Shown here piece after piece: positions 42,562 through 51,103 of a DNA stretch of 57,118 nt. Within the stretch, counting starts at the first letter, position 1, and the number at the start of each line of letters is the position of its first letter. Origin of the DNA: Candidatus Achromatium palustre (GTDB taxonomy: Bacteria > Pseudomonadota > Gammaproteobacteria > Chromatiales > Chromatiaceae). The position numbers and the translations under genes were made by a program. Below the pieces are notes generated by a model, which made no database searches, was not told the origin of the DNA, and worked only from the letters and a program-made list of their open reading frames with translations. The stretch is taken from NCBI GenBank assembly GCA_001044195.1, contig LFCU01000259.1:1-57118 (forward strand), in the 5' to 3' direction.

Positions 42562-42675
42562 CTAGTTCTACTTTGTCAGATTACAAGCTAAGTCATTGAT
42601 TTTATTGAAAACAGCACTTTTTGTCATTTCCTTTTAAATCAATCATTTACGTCCAATGTGACAAAGTAGAACTAG
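42562..42675. mobile_element. MITE of the TTCTACTTTGTCA family, copy 2 (114 bp)
   Basis: It has perfect 17-bp terminal inverted repeats CTAGTTCTACTTTGTCA and the reverse complement. It is the most intact of three copies and ends 3 bases before the stop of the radical SAM gene at 42679. Confidence 0.9.
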
Positions 42676-42678
42676 AGT

Positions 42679-44430
42679 TTATGATGTCTTTTTCCACTCT
42701 TTGGTATTACCTTTTCTAAGCTGTATCATTTGTGAATTGCCACTGAAATCCCAATGAATGTCTGTCTCTAATGATTTTCTCAATGATTTTGTTTTCGGGA
42801 CATGTGCTAATTGCTGTCCGGATGCAATAATTCTTTCACCACTACGAATGGTACGAAATATAGCCACTATCCATAATAACGGTTTAATTGCGTAGATAAT
42901 ATTTGGAAAAAGAGAATATATACCCCTGAGAGAAAATAGCATAGATATAAATGTGCGCAAAGATTGTATTTTAAGTATGTTTTTGTAGTAAGCAAGAAGA
43001 CCAAAATGACTGATATATGAGGCTTTCATAATTAATTGAAGTCTTAGTTTCCAATATTGTAATTGTAGAGCAGATAAATTAGTTAGATTTAGGCTCCATT
43101 TTGCGGCATTGGTATCCGATATGTCTAACAAATATTGCTCTTCTGTTTCCATTGTAGTTCCAATTACGTTTTGTGATCTAGCATATTCGTATACTGGTGT
43201 TCCAGGAAGGGCTTGCGTAAAATTAATACTTAAATTAGAGACATCATGATTTGGATGGCATTTGCCCAAAATATTTAATGTCTCTTCAGATTCTTTTAAA
43301 GTTTCTACATCTTCTCCAGGCATACCTATTACCATTTGAATAGTAGTAAATATACCTGCTTCTAAAGTCCATTTAATAGCATTAATACCTTGAGGAGCTG
43401 ATATTTTCTTTTCCATTATATCCAAAATATTTTGGCTGCCAGATTCTAATCCATAAAAAATTGTTCGACAACCAGCTTGGTACATAAGCTCAAGCAATTC
43501 TGGATTAACTGAACTTGCCCGCATTCCGCCAACTATCCATATAACATTTAGAGGTTTAATGGCGGCACAAAAAGAAATCAACCATTTTTTGTCTACACCA
43601 AAACATTCATCACCTAGATAAAAGATAGCAATATTCAATTTATCTATAAGTTGCCTCATACGTGCAATAACTATGTCGACCGGGAGTATTTTTATTCCTT
43701 CAACAAATCTATGACAAAAAGTGCAGCGATTCACGCATCCACGAGATGTTAACATTATAATGCTTCTTGTTTCTCCAATTACATGTGAATGTAGTTCAAC
43801 ATTGGCATAAACCTTTGAAAATAAACTTTTATAAATATGAGATTCTTTATCAAGATCATTAATTTTAGGACAATAATGATTTAAAGTTATATCATCAATA
43901 AGTTCATAATCAACATCATAAATTTTATTTTTATCCAAGGATTGACCGTAGCCATTGATGATCAGATCCCCATTATCTAAGTATGCAATACCCTGTATTT
44001 GCTTAACATTTTCTAAAGATTTGTCAGGGAAATATTGTTTGATAAATTGAAGTAATGAGATTTCCCCTTCTCCCAAAAAACAAAAATCTATATCGGTTTT
44101 TTTTAATATAATTTCAGCACTAGCAGCAAGATTACCACCTAAAATCATTGTTGTATTAGCTAGATGTTGTTTAATAGCTGCAGAATAGTATTTGCAACTT
44201 GCATATCCAGTAGATACAGGTGAACTAATTGCGACTACATCTGGAGACTGCTCAATGATGTATTGAATAGCTGCTTCTTTTGTTGGTCTCAAAAGATCAA
44301 TATTGTAAAAAGTGTTATTCACAAGACCATTTTTACGTAAGTAAGTCATTAGACAATACACACCATAAGGAAAGAAATTGTCAGCTATATGTCTAAATGA
44401 GAAATTGATAAATAATATTTTAGGATCCAT
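42679..44430 (-). CDS. B12-binding-domain radical SAM protein, 583 residues
   Basis: The N-terminal 170 residues look like a cobalamin-binding Rossmann domain (ILFINFSFRHIADNFFPYG, VVAISSPVSTGYASCKYY, MILGGNLAASAEIIL and FCFLGEGEISLLQF). The radical SAM motif C-x3-C-x2-C is at C232, C236 and C239 (GCVNRCTFCHR), followed by IFYLGDECFGVD and IFYGLESGSQNILD. The C-terminal part is hydrophobic in places (SLFPNIIYAIKPLLWIVAIF). Class B enzymes of this type often methylate unreactive carbons. It is the first gene of the minus-strand locus, separated from the ulosonic-acid module by 788 bases, and may have its own promoter. Confidence 0.87.
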   Translation of the reverse strand: MDPKILFINFSFRHIADNFFPYGVYCLMTYLRKNGLVNNTFYNIDLLRPTKEAAIQYIIEQSPDVVAISSPVSTGYASCKYYSAAIKQHLANTTMILGGNLAASAEIILKKTDIDFCFLGEGEISLLQFIKQYFPDKSLENVKQIQGIAYLDNGDLIINGYGQSLDKNKIYDVDYELIDDITLNHYCPKINDLDKESHIYKSLFSKVYANVELHSHVIGETRSIIMLTSRGCVNRCTFCHRFVEGIKILPVDIVIARMRQLIDKLNIAIFYLGDECFGVDKKWLISFCAAIKPLNVIWIVGGMRASSVNPELLELMYQAGCRTIFYGLESGSQNILDIMEKKISAPQGINAIKWTLEAGIFTTIQMVIGMPGEDVETLKESEETLNILGKCHPNHDVSNLSINFTQALPGTPVYEYARSQNVIGTTMETEEQYLLDISDTNAAKWSLNLTNLSALQLQYWKLRLQLIMKASYISHFGLLAYYKNILKIQSLRTFISMLFSLRGIYSLFPNIIYAIKPLLWIVAIFRTIRSGERIIASGQQLAHVPKTKSLRKSLETDIHWDFSGNSQMIQLRKGNTKEWKKTS

Positions 44431-45049
44431 ATATTTGATTTGATAATTGAATGTAGATGTGGGATTTTATCATTTACTTGATGTTCAAACGCATTAAATA
44501 GATGGTAATTTATCAAATAGGTTTATTTATGTATTTTCAATATGTTATATATTTGCATACCATTAATATGGTTTCAAAGATTTTGTATATTAGTAAATAC
44601 TAATATTGGTGCGGTACCATATAAATACTTTTAAAAACCACACTTTTTGTGTTTTTGAACATCGAGATTTAAGGAATGGGGGCCAATCTGTTTAGGATAG
44701 ACCATAATTTTCTATCATTCTAGAGATTCGCAGACTATCATGTTACATATAGATCCTAATTAAGTAGTAGTCCAAAAATATTTTAACATTTTTGGTCCTA
44801 GTATTTTATTGATTTTTAGTGAAACACAATGTTAAAAGACTTATGGGTATGTACTTAACTGAATACTGCGTTCTCCTAGAATAGTGTGATATTTATTGGG
44901 CCAGCTTTCTATATTTTGGGCTATTTGTGCTTGTTGTGCTACATTTGTGTTATATTCGTAGCCTTTCAACTATTTGAAATAATTTGTTATTTAAACACGC
45001 TACCGCCATGCCTATAAATTTTTTATAAGCACTTAAGTTGTTATTCAGT
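44431..45049. other. Gene-free AT-rich stretch
   Basis: No gene, RNA or clear element is visible in these 600 bases. The region is between diverging transcription units (minus-strand locus on the left, ilvD to the right), so promoters for both may lie between here and 45873. I see no strong -35/-10 pair. Confidence 0.4.
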
Positions 45050-45118
45050 AGACATTATTCAAAACCTTCGTTCAGCTCAATAAGCATAAGGCTATAATTA
45101 GGGTTTCAAATAATGTCT
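45050..45118. repeat. 69-bp imperfect palindrome, copy 1
   Basis: The ends AGACATTATTCAAAACC and GGGTTTCAAATAATGTCT are inverted, with a 34-base core. A second member of the family lies 48 bases downstream. Confidence 0.7.
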
Positions 45119-45166
45119 AGTATCTTACCAACAATAACTTCCCGATTTTATCTAACATAAACAATA

Positions 45167-45234
45167 AACATTATCCAAAACCCTCTTTCAATCTAATAAC
45201 CGTAATGCGAAAATTGAGGTTTTGGATAATGTTT
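45167..45234. repeat. 68-bp imperfect palindrome, copy 2
   Basis: The ends AACATTATCCAAAACC and GGTTTTGGATAATGTT are perfectly inverted. Both ends and parts of the core (CAATAAGCATAAGG versus TAATAACCGTAATG) resemble copy 1, so the two are diverged members of one family. Confidence 0.7.
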
Positions 45235-45368
45235 AATGTATGTCTTGATCTGGTAACAGAAAATTATTAGCAGCCAAATCTTTAGCCATTATGGTAAAAG
45301 ATCTGCAAAAGAATTTTGAGTAATGTTTAAATATACTATAAGCCTTGTTAAAAAGTCAAGCAATTTTT

Positions 45369-45499
45369 GGCATCCTTCATTTCTTGTTTACAATTTGTAG
45401 ATTGGTTATATTCCAAATATTCCTTGTCAATACTGGTGCGAATATCCTATTCCAAATTAAAAAAGTGTAAACTACTTTTGGAAGGTAATGAAGGATGCC
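45369..45499. repeat. 131-bp inverted-repeat element (GGCATCCTTCATT arms)
   Basis: The 13-bp ends GGCATCCTTCATT and AATGAAGGATGCC are perfect inverted repeats. Inside, TGTAAACTACTTTTGGAAGG near the right end resembles TGTAAAGTACTTTTGAAG at 49252, followed there by AATGAAGG as well, so a second end exists near 49252-49297. No coding sequence. Confidence 0.65.
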
Positions 45500-45563
45500 C
45501 AATTTTTTTGGAATTTTTTTAAATCTATTTCTCGATGTTAAAAAATATTGTGGCTGGTAACAG

Positions 45564-45790
45564 TGGGACTGGTTCAGTCTGATGTTTGAATATAACATCA
45601 TAATTATATTACATTATTTCTATAATAGTTGTAAGGTCTCACAATAGAAAATTTACAAGCAAATTTTTCAAATTGAAACTATCATCACTATCTAGGACAA
45701 AATTTTGGGACGATTTTAGAGGATAGCATAATAAGAATTGTTTTTAAATAACATAATGTTAGTTGATGGATTAGACTGAACCAGTTCTCA
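45564..45790. mobile_element. 227-bp inverted-repeat element upstream of ilvD (GGGACTGGTTCAGTCT ends)
   Basis: The left end TGGGACTGGTTCAGTCT and the right end AGACTGAACCAGTTCTCA match at about 15 of 17 positions when inverted. The leftmost 44 bases recur exactly at 5224-5267. No coding sequence; it lies 83 bases before ilvD and may carry or disturb its promoter. Confidence 0.7.
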
Positions 45791-45873
45791 AATTTGGGTA
45801 GTTGATATTTATTACCCATAGTGTACAATTATGGATAACTTTGTCCAACTTTTAAATAGCGGTTAAAATCTCT

Positions 45874-47733
45874 ATGCCCCAATATCGTTCCCAGACAACC
45901 ACACACGGTCGTAATATGGCTGGTGCGCGTGCTTTATGGCGTGCAACTGGAATGACTGATGCCGATTTTACAAAACCAATTATTGCAATTGCAAACTCAT
46001 TTACTCAATTTGTACCTGGACATGTACATTTACAAAATCTAGGGCAATTAATAGCACGAGAAATTGAATCTGTAGGTGGTGTTGCTAAAGAATTTAACAC
46101 CATAGCCATTGATGATGGTATTGCTATGGGCCACAGTGGGATGCTCTATTCTTTGCCATCTAGGGATCTAATTGCAGATTCTGTAGAATACATGGTCAAT
46201 GCCCACTGTGCTGATGCCTTAGTTTGTCTATCTAATTGCGACAAAATTACTCCTGGCATGTTAATGGCTGCATTAAGGCTTAATATTCCAGCAATATTTA
46301 TCTCAGGTGGCCCTATGGAAGCTGGCAGAATTACTCAAGCTAGTAAAGATGGTAATGCTAGTAAAGACATACATCTGGATTTAATTGATGCTATGGTAAT
46401 AGCGGCTAATGACAAGGTCGACGATGAGGTCGTAGCAGAATACGAGCGTTCTGCTTGTCCTACTTGTGGTTCCTGTTCTGGCATGTTTACCGCCAATTCT
46501 ATGAATTGTTTGGTTGAGGCATTAGGACTCGCATTGCCTGGTAATGGCTCCCTGGTAGCTACTCATGCAACTCGCAAACAGCTATTTTTGGAAGCTGGAC
46601 GACTCATTATGGATTTAACCAAACGTTGGTATGAAAAGGAGGATAGAACTGCCTTGCCACGTACTATTGCTAATATACAAGCCTTTGAAAACGCTATGAG
46701 CATGGATATTGCTATGGGTGGCTCTACCAACACAGTTTTGCATCTATTAGCCGCCGCTCATGCTGCAAATCTTGATTTTACCATGGCAGATATTGATCGA
46801 CTCTCCCGCCAAGTACCTAATCTATGTAAAGTTTCTCCATCTTCCCAATATCATTTAGAAGACGTACATAGAGCAGGCGGTGTCATGGGAATCATGGGCG
46901 AATTAAATCGTGCTGGACTACTCCATAACCAAATACCTACAGCACATAGTCCAACTTTAGAAAAAGCCCTTGAAAAATGGGACATAGCTTGCACCCAAGA
47001 CAAAACTGTAAAATCTCATTATTTAGCAGCTCCTGGTGGCATTCCCACACAAGAGGCATTTAGTCAAGCCCAATACTGGCATGATTTAGATCTAGATCGC
47101 AGTAAAGGCTGTATCCGAGATCTAGCTCATGCCTATTCTAAAGATGGTGGTCTAGCTGTTCTGTATGGCAATTTAGCAACGCAAGGCTGTATAGTCAAGA
47201 CTGCTGGAGTAGATGCATCAATTTTACAATTTCAAGGACCTGCTCGAGTATTTGAAAGCCAAGAAGCCGCAGTTACAGCGATCCTGCAAGACCAAATACA
47301 AGCTGGAGATGTTGTCATCATTCGTTATGAAGGGCCTAAAGGCGGCCCTGGGATGCAAGAAATGCTATATCCCACAAGCTATATAAAATCTAAGAATCTA
47401 GGCAAAACCTGTGCTTTGATTACAGATGGCCGTTTTTCTGGTGGTACTTCAGGGCTTAGTATTGGTCATGTATCTCCAGAGGCAGCAGAAGGTGGCAACA
47501 TAGCATTGGTAGAAGATGGTGATCAAATTGAGATTGATATTGGAGCGCGTCGTATTAATTTAGTAGTATCGGATGCAGAATTAACTAAGCGCCGTAATCT
47601 TATGGAGAATCGAACTTCAGCTTGGCAACCATTACAACGGGTGCGGCCTATATCTCAGGCACTACAGGCTTATGCTGCTCTAACTACTTCAGCAGCTCGT
47701 GGAGCTGTAAGGGATCTTTCACAGTTATCTTAA
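45874..47733 (+). CDS. ilvD: Dihydroxy-acid dehydratase
   Basis: It dehydrates 2,3-dihydroxy-isovalerate and 2,3-dihydroxy-3-methylvalerate to the keto acids of valine and isoleucine with an iron-sulfur cluster and Mg. The length of 619 is that of the E. coli-type enzyme. Cluster-related cysteines are at C122 ([11 protein letters not shown]) and C195/C198 ([12 protein letters not shown]), and [12 protein letters not shown] and [10 protein letters not shown] are standard. The ATG start is conserved; the ribosome-binding site is weak. It stands alone, without other ilv genes, and opens the plus-strand block. An inverted-repeat element lies 83 bases upstream. Confidence 0.97.
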   Translation: MPQYRSQTTTHGRNMAGARALWRATGMTDADFTKPIIAIANSFTQFVPGHVHLQNLGQLIAREIESVGGVAKEFNTIAIDDGIAMGHSGMLYSLPSRDLIADSVEYMVNAHCADALVCLSNCDKITPGMLMAALRLNIPAIFISGGPMEAGRITQASKDGNASKDIHLDLIDAMVIAANDKVDDEVVAEYERSACPTCGSCSGMFTANSMNCLVEALGLALPGNGSLVATHATRKQLFLEAGRLIMDLTKRWYEKEDRTALPRTIANIQAFENAMSMDIAMGGSTNTVLHLLAAAHAANLDFTMADIDRLSRQVPNLCKVSPSSQYHLEDVHRAGGVMGIMGELNRAGLLHNQIPTAHSPTLEKALEKWDIACTQDKTVKSHYLAAPGGIPTQEAFSQAQYWHDLDLDRSKGCIRDLAHAYSKDGGLAVLYGNLATQGCIVKTAGVDASILQFQGPARVFESQEAAVTAILQDQIQAGDVVIIRYEGPKGGPGMQEMLYPTSYIKSKNLGKTCALITDGRFSGGTSGLSIGHVSPEAAEGGNIALVEDGDQIEIDIGARRINLVVSDAELTKRRNLMENRTSAWQPLQRVRPISQALQAYAALTTSAARGAVRDLSQLS

Positions 47734-47804
47734 AAAATTGGTAGCCTCTATTTAAATTAGATCATAGGGTGTGCATCGCACATCTAACCACAATCTATAT
47801 AACT

Positions 47805-48887
47805 ATGGTTATTATCGATCGCTACATCCGTAATGCCCTTCTAATTGGCGTATTTATTACATTATTAGTGCTATTGCCTCTAATTGGATTTCTATTATTA
47901 GGCGATGAATTAGATCATGTAGGAATAGGTCGCTACACCCTAATAGATGCCTTTGTTATCATTGGACTCTCTATGCCAAACTATGCCCACAAAATTTTCC
48001 CCATTGCGGCACTGATTGGCTGTCTATTAGGTTTGGGTGGTCTAGCCAACAACAGTGAACTCAATGCTATGCGGGCATTGGGAATCTCCATTAGCCGTAT
48101 CCTGTGGTCTATACTTAAAGCTGGTCTGATTGCAGCATTATTTGCCATCATTTTAGGCGAAGTTATAACTCCTTGGTCTGAAGAGAAAATCAGAACGTTA
48201 CGTTCTGAATTATTATCCGATAGTGATGTGAGCAAAACTCCTTATGGTTTTTGGGTACGAGATGGCAGTACTTTTATTAATATTAGAGATATATTGCCAG
48301 ATAAGCGACTTAAAGATATTTATATCTATGAATTTGATATTAAAAAACGTCTGACACATTCTACCCATGCAGTATCAGCCATATATTCAGAACCACTCAA
48401 GGCCTGGAGTTTAGCAAATGTTAGCCGTAGTACTTTTAATAGGATTAATAGATTCAAGATAAAAGTAAACCACTTTCCTAAATTAAATTGGCCAACCCTA
48501 ATTGATTCTGATACCTTAAGCTTGTTACTAATCGATCCCCATAAGTTACCCTTATGGAAGTTGCAAAGCTATATTGAGTTTATGGAAACCAATGGATTAG
48601 ATGCTACTAACTATTTGGTAATTTTTTGGAGTAAAATCGCAACTCCAATAGTAATTTTAGTGATGATGGCATTATCAGTACCTTTATTGTTTGGCAATAT
48701 GCGTAAAGTTCATACAGGTCAGAGGATTTTTTTCGGTATAATTATTGGTATTTCCTTCTATATTCTTGATAGTATTTCATCACAACTTGCTGTCGTGTTT
48801 GGGATGCCACCTTTAATATCGGCATTTTTGCCTAGTTTGATATGTTTTAGTGGCTTGTTATTTGGTTTACGCTATCAGAGTCTATAA
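47805..48887 (+). CDS. lptG: LPS export ABC transporter permease LptG
   Basis: LptG is one of two inner-membrane subunits of the LptB2FG machine that pulls LPS out of the inner membrane. The N-terminus MVIIDRYIRNALLIGVFI matches the IDRYI-type start of LptG, three hydrophobic helices follow with LLGLGGLANNSELNAMRALGI between them, a periplasmic beta-jellyroll region fills the middle (WVRDGSTFINIRDI), and three helices end it. At 360 residues it equals E. coli LptG. I chose the ATG at 47805 by homology over a GTG 36 bases upstream. lptF is not next to it here, which is unusual, since the two are normally adjacent. Confidence 0.92.
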   Translation: MVIIDRYIRNALLIGVFITLLVLLPLIGFLLLGDELDHVGIGRYTLIDAFVIIGLSMPNYAHKIFPIAALIGCLLGLGGLANNSELNAMRALGISISRILWSILKAGLIAALFAIILGEVITPWSEEKIRTLRSELLSDSDVSKTPYGFWVRDGSTFINIRDILPDKRLKDIYIYEFDIKKRLTHSTHAVSAIYSEPLKAWSLANVSRSTFNRINRFKIKVNHFPKLNWPTLIDSDTLSLLLIDPHKLPLWKLQSYIEFMETNGLDATNYLVIFWSKIATPIVILVMMALSVPLLFGNMRKVHTGQRIFFGIIIGISFYILDSISSQLAVVFGMPPLISAFLPSLICFSGLLFGLRYQSL

Positions 48888-49016
48888 GTTAAGGGTGCGC
48901 ATTGTGCACCATAACCACTAATTCACCCAAATTATTTGTCTATTTTTTGAAAATTATTCTTCTCTAAGCCTTAACCTCAACAACATCATATGCAAACAAA
49001 AATGCATTATGCACAT

Positions 49017-49215
49017 TCATTGCCTGGAATCCTGGCAACTTGTCCTAATTTTCCATGTCGTTTCTTTATGATATTCAGTTAAGGCTTCACGAAATTTCTT
49101 TAAGCAATGCCTATGGCAGTAACCAATCCAAAGTTTATGGAAAACTTTCTTTAATGCATTGGTAGCAGCTTGCCATTTATCCTTAACTACTCCTAATACT
49201 TTAAATGATATCCTT
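49017..49215 (-). pseudogene. Transposase-like remnant
   Basis: The minus frame reads FKVLGVVKDKWQAATNALKK, FHKLWIGYCHRHCLKKFREAL and TEYHKET, which resembles an internal part of transposases that contain a W-I-G-x-C-H-x-H-x-L-K-K segment. The N-terminal part of this open frame (beyond 49215) runs through a palindromic repeat and is not homologous. No start or terminal repeats are present. I am not sure of the IS family. Confidence 0.4.
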
Positions 49216-49220
49216 TTTTT

Positions 49221-49249
49221 ATCGTTCCCAAGATCTTCGTGGGAACGAT
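49221..49249. repeat. ATCGTTCCCA palindromic repeat, second copy
   Basis: The perfect arms ATCGTTCCCA and TGGGAACGAT surround a short AGATCTTCG core. It is a second copy of the repeat at 11998-12026. Confidence 0.65.
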
Positions 49250-49442
49250 TAGTGTAAAGTACTTTTGAAGACAAATGAAGGAGGTATGCCAAAATTTGAG
49301 ATTTTTTTGCTAAATTCCTATCCTTTAGTTTTAAATGTAATATAAAATATAAATGTATTAAAATAAAAATACAGCGGACCCAATACAGAACGTTCCGCAT
49401 AATAGCTTGTCAAAAGATTTAGACATGTAGGAGTTTGAAGTC

Positions 49443-49904
49443 ATGTTAGTAAAAGATATCATGAGCCGCGAAGTCAAAACGGTACGGCCTGATACCAAGC
49501 TAGCGGAAGTGGCATCCTTAATGTGCCTCTATCGCTATAGCGGTCTGCCAGTTGTAAAAGATAGTAAATTAGTAGCAGTCATCTCAGAAAAAGATGTATT
49601 GCAACGGCTATTTCCTAGCTTAGAAGAAATGACCGATAAAGCAGCAACTTTAGGTCTGGATAAGCTTATGGGCCAATATAAAGAAGTATTGAGCCTACGA
49701 GTTCGAGATGTGATGACTCAGAATCCTCTGACTGTAGAGCCAACCATGCATGTATTGCGAGCTGCTACTGTTATGAATCGTCACAAATTTCGGCGCATTC
49801 CAGTGACTGAAGGTGATACATTAGTTGGTATGTTAAGCATGGGGGATGTCCATAAAGGTCTATTTCATGCTAATATGGCAAGTACATTGCGTTCTACGCT
49901 TTAG
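49443..49904 (+). CDS. CBS-domain protein, 153 residues
   Basis: Two CBS motifs make one Bateman module, which usually binds adenosyl nucleotides. The first is MLVKDIMSREVKTVRPDTKL with YRYSGLPVVKD and VISEKDVL. The second is LRVRDVMTQNPLTVEPTMHV with HKFRRIPVTEGDTLVGMLSMGDV. No other domain is attached. A GGAG site lies about 10 bases before the ATG. Such stand-alone CBS proteins act as energy or redox sensors, but no partner gene is nearby: it is flanked by 555 and 295 bases without supportable genes. Confidence 0.93.
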   Translation: MLVKDIMSREVKTVRPDTKLAEVASLMCLYRYSGLPVVKDSKLVAVISEKDVLQRLFPSLEEMTDKAATLGLDKLMGQYKEVLSLRVRDVMTQNPLTVEPTMHVLRAATVMNRHKFRRIPVTEGDTLVGMLSMGDVHKGLFHANMASTLRSTL

Positions 49905-50199
49905 GTATAAATATTTTTTAAAGACTGTTAATGATTTAACATAAACTAAGGCATTTTTACCGTTATTATGTGCTATTATTACCATTTAGATATAGTTGCT
50001 TATGATTATTTATGATTACAGTAATTATTTTGAATGTTTTAATTATTTCTATTATGATTATACAGCTATCATACTTTAAATACTATCATAGTTATTAATA
50101 GTGCATAATATCTGGAGGTTTGGTGACTGCTCTTAAACCTAATTTCATTTACAAATCTTAACTAGAACATAGGTTGGAATATATATAAGAGGTAAAATT

Positions 50200-50763
50200 A
50201 TGAACCTAATACATCGTTACTTAATGATTGTCTTCGCTAGTGTGGCATTATTGTTTGGAATCCAAGTGCCTAATTTTCTAGATCAATATGAAAAGCGAGT
50301 AGATGCGCATTTGAAAGAAGTAGAAGCCAACATTGAGCCTTATCAAATCATTGCTGACAAATACCATAAAGGCGTATTATCAGCCCTTTTCAATGCGTAT
50401 AGCACTAATAAAAATCCTACTTTTAGAGAAACTGGAGTTGCGATCAAAGCCATGTATCAAAGGCAACAAAGGTTTTTAGATGCGAAGCTGACTATAGATA
50501 ATAATTATTTCTTAAAAGCATGGCATGTTATTAAGAATGGAGACCATGAATTAATCCAAGAAACTTTGAAGCAATATTCGTATTCAGTGCCATTAAATCA
50601 AGATGCGTTAGTATCTGGAGTAATATTAGCTGTTTCTGTGACTCTATTAGCTGAGTTACTATTTGGATTATTGGGTCTTACATTTCGATCCCTATCAAAG
50701 TCTCGTAAGCGCGAGCTTATGCAATCTAATGAACCACAGATTGCTACTCGCCGTTTGTTGTAA
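50200..50763 (+). CDS. DUF2937-family membrane protein, 187 residues
   Basis: An N-terminal membrane helix (YLMIVFASVALLFGIQ) is followed by VPNFLDQYEKRVDAHLKEVEANI, which matches the DUF2937 pattern of gammaproteobacterial proteins. A soluble helical region and a C-terminal membrane helix (LVSGVILAVSVTLLAELLFGLLGL) follow. Both termini are probably on the same side of the membrane. AAGAGG lies 8-9 bases before the ATG. Function of the family is unknown. The downstream gap of 337 bases contains a GTAGGTTGGGTT repeat (50774-50806) and AT-rich DNA. Confidence 0.85.
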   Translation: MNLIHRYLMIVFASVALLFGIQVPNFLDQYEKRVDAHLKEVEANIEPYQIIADKYHKGVLSALFNAYSTNKNPTFRETGVAIKAMYQRQQRFLDAKLTIDNNYFLKAWHVIKNGDHELIQETLKQYSYSVPLNQDALVSGVILAVSVTLLAELLFGLLGLTFRSLSKSRKRELMQSNEPQIATRRLL

Positions 50764-50773
50764 TATTAAGTAT

Positions 50774-50806
50774 GTAGGTTGGGTTGAGCCTTAAGCGAAA
50801 CCCAAC
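50774..50806. repeat. GTAGGTTGGGTTGAGC...AAACCCAAC palindromic repeat
   Basis: An imperfect inverted repeat right after the DUF2937 gene, of the same type as the arms at 8195-8290. It may end transcription. The rest of the 337-base gap up to 51104 is AT-rich with no other feature that I can support. Confidence 0.55.
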
Positions 50807-51103
50807 ATTTTATTTTTTAAGATTAATTAAATTTTTACTTTAAAAAATTATTGAATATTATTGGTTTAGTTATTTTTAAATTGTATATTTGTTTTTTTAG
50901 ATTAAAATTATAGTTGTATTTTATGTTCTATCTATTTATACTTGCATCGTCATAATTTATGGATTTTTGATGTAATTAAACATATTTCTATTAATCTAAA
51001 ATGATGGGGATTCGTTACACTATACCCATCCATCCTACATTAAAAATCCTAAAATTATGATTAGGTTGATGTAACTATAAACTTTACTTAAGAGGCATTT
51101 TTG

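Noticed and set aside
44431-45873. CRISPR array or phage attachment site in the repeat-rich gap
   Set aside because: The repeats are palindromic pairs of different families with no regular spacing, and there are no cas, integrase or tRNA sequences nearby.
47769-47804. GTG start 12 codons upstream of LptG
   Set aside because: LptG homologues start at the VIIDRYI segment, and the extra residues are not conserved.
49215-49400. N-terminal extension of the transposase-like frame
   Set aside because: It reads through a palindromic repeat and low-complexity AT-rich DNA; only the part below 49215 looks like transposase.
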